DNA of 64,000 nucleotides from Agrobacterium vaccinii. GTDB lineage: Bacteria; Pseudomonadota; Alphaproteobacteria; Rhizobiales; Rhizobiaceae. Both the position numbers and the translations under genes were made by a program. Positions 1 to 8,045 of this stretch are shown one piece after another. Position 1 is the first letter of the stretch. Every line of letters begins with the position of its first letter. The notes under the pieces were generated by a model. The model was not told the origin of the DNA and searched no databases. It saw only the letters and a list, made by a program, of their open reading frames with translations. The DNA is taken from contig NZ_CP054150.1 in NCBI RefSeq assembly GCF_021310995.1, positions 434,001 through 498,000 of the forward strand. Reading direction: 5' to 3'.

Positions 1-886
1 CTGCCGCTTCCACGGCAACCGCGTCCGCAATCACCTCGGCATCATCATCAGCGTCCTGCGGCTCGGAGATATCATCGATATCCGCCACTGCATCCGGCGC
101 ATCGGCAATGGTCTGCGCTGCTTCATCGGCCATTTCGACAGGCGCAGTTGGCTCCGGTTCAGGCTCTACCTGCGGCTCCGGCTTCGTCTGCGTGAATTCG
201 GCGGAAGGATCGAGCGTACCGATGACGGTCTCGACCACAAACAACAAATTGAGTTCCGGGTCCTGCGATAGCTGTCCAGCGGCGGCGGGCAGATAGCCTT
301 TGCCTGCCGGCACAGGCCGCTTCACCAGCTTGCCCTGCTGGCTGGACGCCATGGAAACAAGGGTGCGCGTGGTGACCGGTGTGATGCCGAGCCCGGCGAA
401 CCCAGTGGATGCCGCCAGGATTTTGCTGTTTGCATCCAGCACGGCCATGTGAATATCGGGATCGTCAAAACCCTCTATCATCCGGCGCGCACGTTCCTGC
501 AATGAAGGGATGGCAGCATCGATAGGAGCGGTAAACAGCAGGGTCTGCTCGCCTGCTTCCACCTCGATGATCTCGGCAGTTGCGACGACTGAAACGCTTC
601 TAAAGCCGGAATGAATACGGATCGTGAACTGACCGCTATCGCCGGTCTTTACAAGACGCCCCGCCGTTGCGGAAAACTGGCGGAACGTCACGTCCTGCTG
701 TCTTGGTCCACGTTCCAGAAAATCATAGATCATCGGAGTACCGAACAGTGCGGCACCGCGACCGTTTGCCCAGAGCGCACTTTGCAAATCCATCGAAAAC
801 AGGGCCATGGCTTCGCCCCGACCGAAATGGTCTCGAACACGCTCATGAACTGCAATGTCTATAAATGGATATTGTACGGCGGGCAT
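1..886 (-). CDS. PAS-type sensor histidine kinase, CbrA/PdhS-like, N-terminal part (cut by left edge)
   Basis: The frame is open from an ATG at 886 to base 1 without a stop, giving the first 295 residues; the rest lies outside the window. It opens with the block YPFIDIAVHERVRDHF, continues as a PAS-like region to about residue 220, and then becomes an acidic, proline-rich linker dominated by E, D, P and A. This arrangement resembles, from memory, the rhizobial cell-cycle kinases CbrA/PdhS, which act on DivK and so on CtrA. The later PAS repeats and the kinase core are not visible, so other PAS kinases remain possible. A CtrA-type box lies 86 bases upstream of the start codon (972-986), which suits a cell-cycle gene. 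Confidence 0.6.
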   Translation of the reverse strand, partial: MPAVQYPFIDIAVHERVRDHFGRGEAMALFSMDLQSALWANGRGAALFGTPMIYDFLERGPRQQDVTFRQFSATAGRLVKTGDSGQFTIRIHSGFRSVSVVATAEIIEVEAGEQTLLFTAPIDAAIPSLQERARRMIEGFDDPDIHMAVLDANSKILAASTGFAGLGITPVTTRTLVSMASSQQGKLVKRPVPAGKGYLPAAAGQLSQDPELNLLFVVETVIGTLDPSAEFTQTKPEPQVEPEPEPTAPVEMADEAAQTIADAPDAVADIDDISEPQDADDDAEVIADAVAVEAA

Positions 887-1283
887 GGGTAACCTATTCT
901 GGGCACGACCTGACCTCACGCAACCGCTAGACCTCATCATGAGGAACCACACAGCCTGCATCGGCTCGATGTTAACAGAATCTTAAATAACTTCACAGGC
1001 CCAATAGGTCCATCATCTGTCTTGGGAATTGCCAATTACAGTTAATTCGCCGGGCCCATGAAAAAGTTCTGCACATCACGCAGAATGTGTGTTGGCAGGC
1101 CACCTTTTGCAATCGCCAATCACGCAGCGAAGCGTTCAATCCAAGCCTTTTTGCACGCCGTTGGCCATGCGGCCCGAACACGCTTGCTTTCCCAAGCTTT
1201 TTTGGCAAATATCACCGAAGGACTTGCAAAACGGAAAAACTCCCCGTATGTGAGCCTCCGTAACGCCGACGCGGCGTTTCTAT
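887..1283. other. Gene-free stretch between the kinase gene and tRNA-His
   Basis: This 397-base stretch separates the leftward kinase gene from the rightward tRNA-His. Apart from the CtrA-type box at 972-986 I see no supported feature. Short open frames on both strands lack ribosome binding sites and family resemblance. The promoters of both neighbours must lie here, but I cannot place the tRNA promoter with confidence. Confidence 0.5.
972..986. promoter_or_regulatory. CtrA-type box TTAA-N7-TTAA with an internal GANTC site
   Basis: The sequence TTAACAGAATCTTAA is an exact TTAA-N7-TTAA match, the binding motif of the alphaproteobacterial cell-cycle regulator CtrA. Its spacer contains GAATC (978-982), a GANTC target of the CcrM adenine methylase. 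It lies 86 bases upstream of the start codon of the leftward PAS kinase and about 300 bases from tRNA-His, so the kinase gene is the likelier target. Function is inferred from motif and position. Confidence 0.6.
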
Positions 1284-1360
1284 GCGGTTGTAGCTCAGTT
1301 GGTTAGAGCGCAGGTTTGTGGCACCTGAGGTCGGAGGTTCAATTCCCCCCAACCGTACCA
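1284..1360 (+). tRNA. tRNA-His (anticodon GTG), CCA encoded
   Basis: The sequence folds as a full cloverleaf: acceptor stem 1284-1290 with 1350-1356, D-arm with AGCTCAGTTGGTTAGAGC, anticodon stem CAGGT/ACCTG around loop TTGTGGC with anticodon GTG, T-arm with GGTTCAATTCC, and an encoded CCA at 1358-1360. The base before the acceptor stem is T, not the extra G-1 typical of tRNA-His; the first pair is G1:U72 and the discriminator is A73. This is the reported alphaproteobacterial exception, in which HisRS recognises these bases instead of G-1. Confidence 0.96.
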
Positions 1361-1367
1361 TTTCTTC

Positions 1368-1383
1368 ACAAAAAGCTTTTTGT
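1368..1383. terminator. Short perfect palindrome between tRNA-His and the FkbH-like gene
   Basis: ACAAAAAGCTTTTTGT is a perfect 16-base palindrome lying directly between the tRNA 3' end and the stop codon of the convergent gene. Its A/T-rich arms could act as a weak bidirectional terminator, but there is no loop and little GC, so this is a guess from position. Confidence 0.35.
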
Positions 1384-3570
1384 TTAAAAGATGCCGATGT
1401 TTGAGCGGTCTGTCGCTTCACATGCGGCAATCTTTTGCGTTGCCTGATCCGCGTTCAACTCCCAGTACCAACGGGCGATTTCCTTTGCGATTTTTTCGCT
1501 GGATTCCACCTTGAAGTGAAGAACGTCGACCATCCCGTCAGCGCCAACCAGGCTATCGACGTCCATCAGATCGACGCAGTCGAATTTTTCTGCGATGGCC
1601 GCCCAAGCGTCACTGACACCCTTCAAACGCCTTTTGGTTATGCCATTAGTCTCCGAGTAGAACTCTTCGCCGTCCGGAGCTGCAGAGCAGACGACAAGCA
1701 TTCGCTTGCCGTTCTCCTGAAGAAACTGCGCAAGCTTTTCCGCGCAAAACGGATAGAGCTTGGTTTCCAGCTCAGCTCGTTCTTCTTCCGGCCAAGGCAT
1801 ATCCATATAGTCGATACCGGTATGGTACACGAGAAAGTCCGGGAAATTCTGCACGCTGGGATCAAGACGGAGCATGAGCGGCAGAGCGAATACGCGCGGA
1901 TAATTGTCGATCTCCGCAATATCCCTCAAGCCTGAAAAATGCGCGAAGGTGCCGGAATGGCAATGCGCCATAAACCGGATTTTTACCTTGGCCGGGTCGA
2001 CCTCAATGTTTTTTTCCCTATCCAGAATCAGGGCTCGGATCGGGGCTGCGTTATAGTTTTCCTGCGTAATCCACGATGGAATGGTGGGCTCTATCGTCAA
2101 GGTAGGCGGAACTTTAAGATTTGGATAGTGTTCCATAACGTGCGCCAAAAACAGATTTTCCATGCCCATGTGCATGATGCGGCAAGAAAACGTCATGTGC
2201 AGCAAGGTGTTTTCTCGAACGTCGACTGCGATAAATCCGACAAGACCGTGATAGCCGAATTTGTCCCAAGCAAACAAGGCAAAGGACATGCGTAAGGATG
2301 ACTCCGACAGGAATCTCGCCATGCTTCCAGGTTCGACTCGCGTCTTAAGAAAGTTCAGCTGGTTCGTTCGATTGATGAGTTCTTCAATCCGATGTGCAAA
2401 ATCGACCACGTCGGATTCTCTGGCGATGGCGACACGAATATCGCAGGATTTCAGAAACTCTTCCCTGCTTCCCCCATGCAGTTGGTCTTCACTGACACGA
2501 TTCTCCAGTGCCCGGTAGTCATCCAGTCGCGACTTGGTGACATTGCCATGCGCATCGAGCAGGGTCTGCAGGAACACGTCGCAATCTGCCGCCGTTGCAT
2601 CAAGGACTTGAAGGTCGGGGAGAGCGGCGCAAGCCTCTGCCAGATTAACCGCGTTATCATCGATGAACAGGCAGTTTTTCGGTCGCAACTGCATGTCTGA
2701 AATCATGGATTTCAAAGCATCGCCCTTTGGGACAAAAGCAATCCGAGGAAAGACGAATTCATCCCATATGCCGAGTTCGATCAGTTTGGCCTTTGCGGTG
2801 TCGAAGTCATTTTTGGAACATATGGCGGAAATCAGTCCGCATTTGTTAAGGCGCTTGATGGTTTCGACCCGAAACGCTTTGAGTGACAGGGCACCGATAT
2901 CATCCAGTGTCCCGTCCCACAGCGTATCGTCGAGATCCCAGATAATCGCCTTGATACTCTTTGCGCGATCGGCGAGATTCTCTCGTGATTGTTGAGCTTC
3001 AGCAGCCTTGAAGGGCCCCAGTGCCGCAAAGGCTCCTTGCAAAAAATACATCGCCGCTAGAAGGCCGGAAGATGTCAGTTCCAGACCAGCTTCTGGACGG
3101 AAGCAGATCGAAACAGGAATGCCGGTTTCTGACAAGGTATGGAACATTTTCAGAAAGTTCGCAGGTGGCGTGTGAGGATTGAGCCCCCCATGAACAAGAA
3201 AGACCGGCGGTAAGCTTTTGCAATCCATCGCGAAGTTTTCAAGATGCATGTTGAAGCTGATGATGGCCGCGAACTTGTCTTCGCTTTTTAGGGCTTCACA
3301 CAGTATTTTGTCGGCGGCTGAGCCAAACCCGATGAGTGCCATGCGCTGTTTGGGAAGTCCGAATTGCTTTTCCAGAACTGCCAATCGTGCCGGAAGCTCT
3401 GGTGCGTGCGGGAGTGGCACAATCGCAAATGCTGTCGCTGGAAGATGTTCGCGCCATCGTTCGTAGGTTGACTGTGCATTGGCGTAGCCATCCGGGTCGT
3501 CATAGGTGAGAACTGCGAGGGTTGTCGCATTAGTCACTGACGCCGCAGGATATGACATTTCCAAAAGCAT
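1384..3570 (-). CDS. FkbH-type HAD-IIIC protein with N-terminal hydrolase-like and C-terminal extra domain
   Basis: I chose the ATG at 3570 (728 residues) because AAGG lies six bases upstream; a longer frame reaches 3690 but has no such site. Residues 1-185 look like an alpha/beta-hydrolase fold with a GFGSA elbow near 81. Residues about 205-340 are a HAD phosphatase domain of the FkbH family, with DLDDTLWDG at 212, CSKND at 251 and FIDDN at 302. Residues about 375-500 are the linked acyltransferase-like part, with RTNQLN at 401. The last roughly 200 residues may be SGNH-like. FkbH proteins load a glyceryl unit from 1,3-bisphosphoglycerate onto a carrier protein, but no carrier, polyketide or peptide synthetase gene is nearby, so the substrate is unknown. 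Hand counts give 42-52% G+C, lower than its neighbours. Confidence 0.75.
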   Translation of the reverse strand: MLLEMSYPAASVTNATTLAVLTYDDPDGYANAQSTYERWREHLPATAFAIVPLPHAPELPARLAVLEKQFGLPKQRMALIGFGSAADKILCEALKSEDKFAAIISFNMHLENFAMDCKSLPPVFLVHGGLNPHTPPANFLKMFHTLSETGIPVSICFRPEAGLELTSSGLLAAMYFLQGAFAALGPFKAAEAQQSRENLADRAKSIKAIIWDLDDTLWDGTLDDIGALSLKAFRVETIKRLNKCGLISAICSKNDFDTAKAKLIELGIWDEFVFPRIAFVPKGDALKSMISDMQLRPKNCLFIDDNAVNLAEACAALPDLQVLDATAADCDVFLQTLLDAHGNVTKSRLDDYRALENRVSEDQLHGGSREEFLKSCDIRVAIARESDVVDFAHRIEELINRTNQLNFLKTRVEPGSMARFLSESSLRMSFALFAWDKFGYHGLVGFIAVDVRENTLLHMTFSCRIMHMGMENLFLAHVMEHYPNLKVPPTLTIEPTIPSWITQENYNAAPIRALILDREKNIEVDPAKVKIRFMAHCHSGTFAHFSGLRDIAEIDNYPRVFALPLMLRLDPSVQNFPDFLVYHTGIDYMDMPWPEEERAELETKLYPFCAEKLAQFLQENGKRMLVVCSAAPDGEEFYSETNGITKRRLKGVSDAWAAIAEKFDCVDLMDVDSLVGADGMVDVLHFKVESSEKIAKEIARWYWELNADQATQKIAACEATDRSNIGIF

Positions 3571-4092
3571 TTTGTACCTTCCATCGCGTCTAGAATTTGG
3601 TGGGCTACTTATGTTTGCACTCTTGGCAAACGTTTCTTGCCTAAACCTTGAGTTGGCGTCGCAACGGCGCGGAAGATCACGTTTATCCATGTTTGGAGGT
3701 GCAGATATTGTCGATGGTATTTACGCCGGGTCTATTTTCACCTGTGGGGCGGGATATTCTGCAATCGCAGCCAGCCGGAACTTACGACCTGACAGCACCG
3801 GAAAGCCGAGTGGCGTGGTCAATGTGTCTTGGCGAGACGATTCAGTTGTGAAGCGCATATTGTCGAAGACGGGGTAGGGCGGCAATCGGAGCTGATCACG
3901 AGATTTTCCTCAATCGAAGGGCTCTCTCGTCAAGCGGGAGACTAGCCCAATTGCGCTTTGCGTCCTGCGACAGCAGAGGGCTGCAACGCCCCACCCAAAA
4001 ATCGGTTGGCTAAAATGCCGGGCGCTGGTATGGTTGCGTCAACGTAACTTATGAACGCCAGCAGCATCGCTTTACGCTTTCGCGCGGCGGAT
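3571..4092. other. Gene-free, lower-GC stretch upstream of ppx/gppA
   Basis: About 520 bases separate two divergent genes. Small plus-strand open frames (around 3506-3877 and 3648-3851) have no ribosome binding site and no recognisable product. Around 3938-3952 an interrupted GGGCT...AGCCC pair encloses CTCTC and GGGAG, a possible hairpin. No copy of the tRNA-His 3' end is visible here, so I see no attachment site. Confidence 0.4.
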
Positions 4093-5670
4093 ATGGATAG
4101 AACAGTGACTGACCCCGGTAACGGCGTAAAGCCGTCGGAATCAGGGGCGTCGGCGGTGGAAAAGGGGAATGCGAAGCGTTCCCGTCGTGGTAAGAGCAGG
4201 CGCAGCGGTAAGCCCCGTGATGCGCAGGCTTTGCCGCAGCTACATCATGCCGATTCCCGCACGGATTCCCCAAACACTGGCAATGCGGAGCGTGACTCCG
4301 AACCGCGAAAGCGTAAGCGACGCAGGCGTGCGCGCGGACAGGGAGGCGGCCAAGGGGGTGGCCAGAGCGATGCTCAGGCATCGCAGGAAACAGGCGCTGC
4401 TAGCCCTGCCACAGAGACATCAGGTCAACAGCAACCATCGCAGGGCAAACGCAAGTCGCGTGGCGGAAAACGTACGCAACGCGGACCGCAGGGCAGGCCG
4501 CTCATGCCGACCCATGCGCCCAAGACGTCTGCGCGTCAGAATGGCGCGGCAGCACCTGCGCATGCTCCCGCACCGACAGATCAACAGCATCGCGGTCATG
4601 GGCGGTCGCAGGCGCATTACCGTGACGGCAGCGTGGATACCAATGCCGACATGTATGCCGCGCTCGATCTTGGCACCAACAATTGCCGTCTCCTGATCGC
4701 GCAGCCCACCCGCCCCGGACAGTTCCGCGTGGTGGATGCCTTCTCGCGGATCGTGCGACTGGGTGAGGGGTTGGTATCGACGGGGCGGCTTTCGGACGAT
4801 GCCATGGACCGCGCGGTCGAGGCGCTGAAGGTTTGCGCGGCCAAACTCGCCGGGCGCTCTATCCGCCGGATGCGGTTGATTGCGACGGAGGCCTGCCGCC
4901 AGGCAGTCAATGGCGAAGAGTTCCTGTCGCGTGTCACGCGTGAGACGGGGCTCGTTCTCGAGATCATCAGCCGCGAGACGGAGGCCCGTCTGGCGGTTTC
5001 CGGCTGCTCGTCGCTCGTCGGTCGCGAGGCAAGCTCTGTCGTGCTGTTCGATATTGGCGGTGGCTCGTCGGAGATCGCGGTGATCAGCGTCGGTGAAAAC
5101 AGGTCCAGTCGGCTTGCCAACCACATCACGCACTGGACGTCGCTGCCGGTGGGTGTCGTGACGCTGTCCGAGCGTCATGGCGGGCGCGATGTGACGCCGG
5201 ATGTCTTCGCGGCCATGGTGGGTGAGGTCGAGGGCCTGCTGGACGGGTTCCATTGCCCTCCGCTGGGGGCGCAGGCATCGCATGAGGATTTCCATCTGAT
5301 CGGAACCTCTGGCACGGTGACGACGCTGGCTGGTGTTCATCTCGACTTGCCGCGCTATGATCGCAGAAAAGTCGATGGTCTTTGGCTGTCGGACGACGAG
5401 GTCACCGCCATGCAGGACAAGTTGCTGGCTTGGGATTTCGAAGGTCGCGCCGCCAATGCCTGCATCGGGCCGGATCGTGCCGATCTGGTTCTGGCCGGTT
5501 GCGCCATCCTTGAGGCGATCCGCAAGCGTTGGCCATCCCGGCGCATGCGCGTGGCCGACAGGGGGCTTCGCGAGGGGCTTTTGACGGATATGATGGCAGA
5601 CGATGGCGCGTGGCGCCGCAACAAGATTCGCCGTGCGCAAATGCAGGGCAAACCGGAACGAAAGAGTTGA
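4093..5670 (+). CDS. Ppx/GppA-family phosphatase with long basic N-terminal extension
   Basis: Ppx/GppA enzymes remove terminal phosphate from polyphosphate or from pppGpp. The catalytic ASKHA-fold domain starts near residue 187 with [15 protein letters not shown], and the second phosphate-binding motif DIGGGSSE follows about 130 residues later. Before it lie some 185 residues rich in R, K, G, Q and P, low in complexity and probably disordered; they could bind RNA, polyphosphate or ribosomes. The start is uncertain: ATG 4093 gives 525 residues, ATG 4051 gives 539, and neither has a strong ribosome site. One base separates its stop from rlmE, so the two are probably translated together. Whether the substrate is polyphosphate or pppGpp cannot be told. 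Confidence 0.88.
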   Translation: MDRTVTDPGNGVKPSESGASAVEKGNAKRSRRGKSRRSGKPRDAQALPQLHHADSRTDSPNTGNAERDSEPRKRKRRRRARGQGGGQGGGQSDAQASQETGAASPATETSGQQQPSQGKRKSRGGKRTQRGPQGRPLMPTHAPKTSARQNGAAAPAHAPAPTDQQHRGHGRSQAHYRDGSVDTNADMYAALDLGTNNCRLLIAQPTRPGQFRVVDAFSRIVRLGEGLVSTGRLSDDAMDRAVEALKVCAAKLAGRSIRRMRLIATEACRQAVNGEEFLSRVTRETGLVLEIISRETEARLAVSGCSSLVGREASSVVLFDIGGGSSEIAVISVGENRSSRLANHITHWTSLPVGVVTLSERHGGRDVTPDVFAAMVGEVEGLLDGFHCPPLGAQASHEDFHLIGTSGTVTTLAGVHLDLPRYDRRKVDGLWLSDDEVTAMQDKLLAWDFEGRAANACIGPDRADLVLAGCAILEAIRKRWPSRRMRVADRGLREGLLTDMMADDGAWRRNKIRRAQMQGKPERKS

Positions 5671-5671
5671 T

Positions 5672-6397
5672 ATGAGCAAGGCGCCCACGAGTACCAACCG
5701 TACCGGACGCAAGATCGGGCAGAAGGTGAAGAAGGCAAAGCTGAAGCCTTCGTCCCGCCGCTGGATCGAGCGTCACATCAACGACCCCTATGTGCAGCGG
5801 GCAAAGCTCGAGGGCTATCGCGCGCGAGCGGCTTTCAAGCTGCTGGAAATCAACGACAAGCATCAGATTTTGAAGGATGCGCGCCGCATCATCGATCTGG
5901 GGGCAGCCCCCGGCAGCTGGTCGCAGATTGCGGCCAAGGTAACGGATTCGACTGAAGACGACATCCGCGTCGCCGCCATCGACTTCCTCGAGCTTGACCC
6001 CATTCCCGGCGTCAAGATCCTGCATCTCGACTTTCTCGACCCAAGCGCGCCAGACCTGTTGATCGAATCTGTCGGTGGCACGCCGGATCTCGTTTTGTCG
6101 GATATGGCAGCGCCGACCACCGGCCACCAGAAGACCGACCATATTCGCACGATGCATCTTTGCGAAGTGGCGGCGGATTTTGCCGTGCAGGTGTTGGCAG
6201 AAGGCGGTCACTTCCTGGCCAAGACCTTCCAGGGCGGTACCGAAAAAGCGCTGCTGGATATGTTGAAGCAGAACTTCAAGCAGGTCATTCATATCAAACC
6301 TGCTTCGTCACGCTCCGAGTCCGTCGAAATGTTCCTGCTGGCCAAGCACTTCAAGGGCCGCAAGCCAGCGCCGGTCGCCGCCGAAGACGACAAATAG
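5672..6397 (+). CDS. rlmE: 23S rRNA (uridine-2552-2'-O) methyltransferase RlmE (FtsJ/RrmJ)
   Basis: RlmE methylates the 2'-oxygen of U2552 in the A-loop of 23S rRNA, a late step in 50S assembly. The 241-residue protein has the AdoMet motif DLGAAPGSW and the K-D-K-E catalytic set of the family: K in RARAAFKL, D in [10 protein letters not shown] in FLAKTFQGG and E in [10 protein letters not shown] basic N-terminal tail of about 35 residues precedes the fold. The ATG at 5672 follows the ppx/gppA stop by one base; a longer in-frame extension from 5603 overlaps that gene and is not needed. Confidence 0.95.
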   Translation: MSKAPTSTNRTGRKIGQKVKKAKLKPSSRRWIERHINDPYVQRAKLEGYRARAAFKLLEINDKHQILKDARRIIDLGAAPGSWSQIAAKVTDSTEDDIRVAAIDFLELDPIPGVKILHLDFLDPSAPDLLIESVGGTPDLVLSDMAAPTTGHQKTDHIRTMHLCEVAADFAVQVLAEGGHFLAKTFQGGTEKALLDMLKQNFKQVIHIKPASSRSESVEMFLLAKHFKGRKPAPVAAEDDK

Positions 6398-6426
6398 AAC
6401 GCCCTAGAACAGGATAGAATATTTGC

Positions 6427-6455
6427 ATCATGCCGCGCCCACTACGCGGCATGAT
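6427..6455. terminator. Hairpin between convergent rlmE and MFS genes
   Basis: An 11-base perfect inverted repeat, ATCATGCCGCG (6427-6437) and CGCGGCATGAT (6445-6455), has a seven-base loop and abuts the stop codon of the MFS gene. There is no clear T-run on either side, so it is a likely but non-canonical bidirectional terminator. Confidence 0.5.
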
Positions 6456-7883
6456 CTATTCCGCTGGCGAGGCCTTGCCCCGGTGGCCGGAGACGGCGGC
6501 ACCGGCGCTTCGGTCCATGGCAATCAGCGGCGCGATGGCGACAAGCGATACGATGGCCACGATCATGAAGGCCATGTGGAAATCTGCCAGTTGCAGATGC
6601 GACCCCGAGACATAGCTGCTGACTTCGAGGATCGTGGCGGCAAAGGCGACGCCGAGCGCGAGGCTGATCTGCTGCAGGACCGACGCCATGGATGTCGCCT
6701 GGCTCGCCTGTGAATCGTCGATATCCGAATAGCTGAGCGCGTTGGTTCCGGTGAAGAAAAAGGAGCGCGCGAAACCTGCCGTGACCAGAAAGATCATGAT
6801 CAGCGGGTAGGGGGTCTGCTGGGTGAAGAAGGAGTTGGCCAGCGTCGTGAAGGCTCCGACGATGCCCGCGCCGATCAGAATGGTCTTGAAGCCCGTCGCC
6901 GCAAACACCCGCCGCGCCATGAACTTGGTGGTGATGGCGCCGATGGCGCCTGCAAAGGTGATCATGCCCGACTGGAACGGGTTAAGCCCGAACCCGATCT
7001 GCAACATCAGCGGCATCAGGAACGGGATAGCGCCGGTCGAAATGCGAAAGATCGTGCCGCTGACGGAAGCCGCGCGGAACGTCGCATTGCGGAAGATACG
7101 GAAGTCGAGGATCGGCGACGGATGCCCCTTGGCATGCCGGACATACAGGAAGCCGCAGATGAAACCGATCAACGTCGCCGCTATGCCGATCCACGGCGGC
7201 AGTGCGGGCAGGCTGACGACGGACACGCCGAAGACGACGCCCGATGCAGCGATGCCCGACAGGATGAAGCCCTTGGTATCCATTGGCGGCGGGCTGGTCG
7301 TTTCGATTTCCGGCAGGAAGATGGTTGCCAGCCAGATGCCGATGACGCCGATCGGTACGTTGATGAGGAAAATCCAGTGCCAGGAAAAATATGTGGTGAT
7401 GAAGCCGCCGATGGGCGGGCCGGTGAGGGGCCCGACAAGGCCCGGTATCGTCAACAGTGCCATGGCCGAGACCAGATCGCTGCGCTTTGTGGTACGCAAC
7501 AGCACCAGCCTGCCAACCGGCGTCATCATGGCGCCGCCCATGCCCTGCAGGAAGCGCGACACGACGAACTCGACCACCGACGAGGATATCGCACAGCAGA
7601 TGGAGCCGACGACGAAGATGGCGATGGCGATGCGGAAGATTTTCTTGGCGCCGTATTTATCCGCCATCCAGCCGCTGATGGGAATGAAGATGGCCAGCGC
7701 CACCATGTAGGCGGTCAGAGCGAGCTTGAGCGTTATCGGCCCGACATGAAGGTCGGCAGCAATCGCTGGAAGCGATGTCGCGATGACGGTCGAGTCCATT
7801 TGCTCCATGAAGAGAGCGACGGCGAGGATCAGCGGAATGATGCGGTTCATGGATCGATTGCGGCTGGCCGCATCCTGAGACAT
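6456..7883 (-). CDS. MFS drug efflux transporter, DHA2 (EmrB/QacA) type
   Basis: This 475-residue integral membrane protein belongs to the major facilitator family and probably exports hydrophobic or cationic compounds in exchange for protons. The N-terminus shows the DHA2 signature around MEQMDSTVIATSLP (helix 1), then motif A (GWMADKYGAKK) and the antiporter motif C region around GPLTGPPIGG. The length and the number of hydrophobic stretches fit 14 membrane segments. It is divergent from the Tat-exported metallo-hydrolase at 8046, with a 160-base shared control region. No partner membrane-fusion gene is adjacent, so it probably works alone in the inner membrane. The substrate is unknown. 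Confidence 0.87.
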   Translation of the reverse strand: MSQDAASRNRSMNRIIPLILAVALFMEQMDSTVIATSLPAIAADLHVGPITLKLALTAYMVALAIFIPISGWMADKYGAKKIFRIAIAIFVVGSICCAISSSVVEFVVSRFLQGMGGAMMTPVGRLVLLRTTKRSDLVSAMALLTIPGLVGPLTGPPIGGFITTYFSWHWIFLINVPIGVIGIWLATIFLPEIETTSPPPMDTKGFILSGIAASGVVFGVSVVSLPALPPWIGIAATLIGFICGFLYVRHAKGHPSPILDFRIFRNATFRAASVSGTIFRISTGAIPFLMPLMLQIGFGLNPFQSGMITFAGAIGAITTKFMARRVFAATGFKTILIGAGIVGAFTTLANSFFTQQTPYPLIMIFLVTAGFARSFFFTGTNALSYSDIDDSQASQATSMASVLQQISLALGVAFAATILEVSSYVSGSHLQLADFHMAFMIVAIVSLVAIAPLIAMDRSAGAAVSGHRGKASPAE

Positions 7884-8045
7884 TGATAAGCCCTACCTAC
7901 GCCCATGTTTCGCCTTTGCCAACTAAACATTACGCAATATTCAGCTTTCCATCACGTCTGTGTGAGGCCGCTTTTTTCTACACATTCTCGGCACTTTACG
8001 GGTGATAGTGCGTTGAGTGTCGCTGAGAATTTATTGGAGGGTTTC

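Noticed and set aside
3506..3877. A 123-codon frame in the gap before ppx/gppA
   Set aside because: It overlaps the start of the FkbH-like gene on the other strand, lacks a ribosome site and has no recognisable sequence.
1284..4092. A prophage or integrative element inserted at tRNA-His
   Set aside because: No integrase, no phage genes and no repeated copy of the tRNA 3' end; only the composition shift remains.
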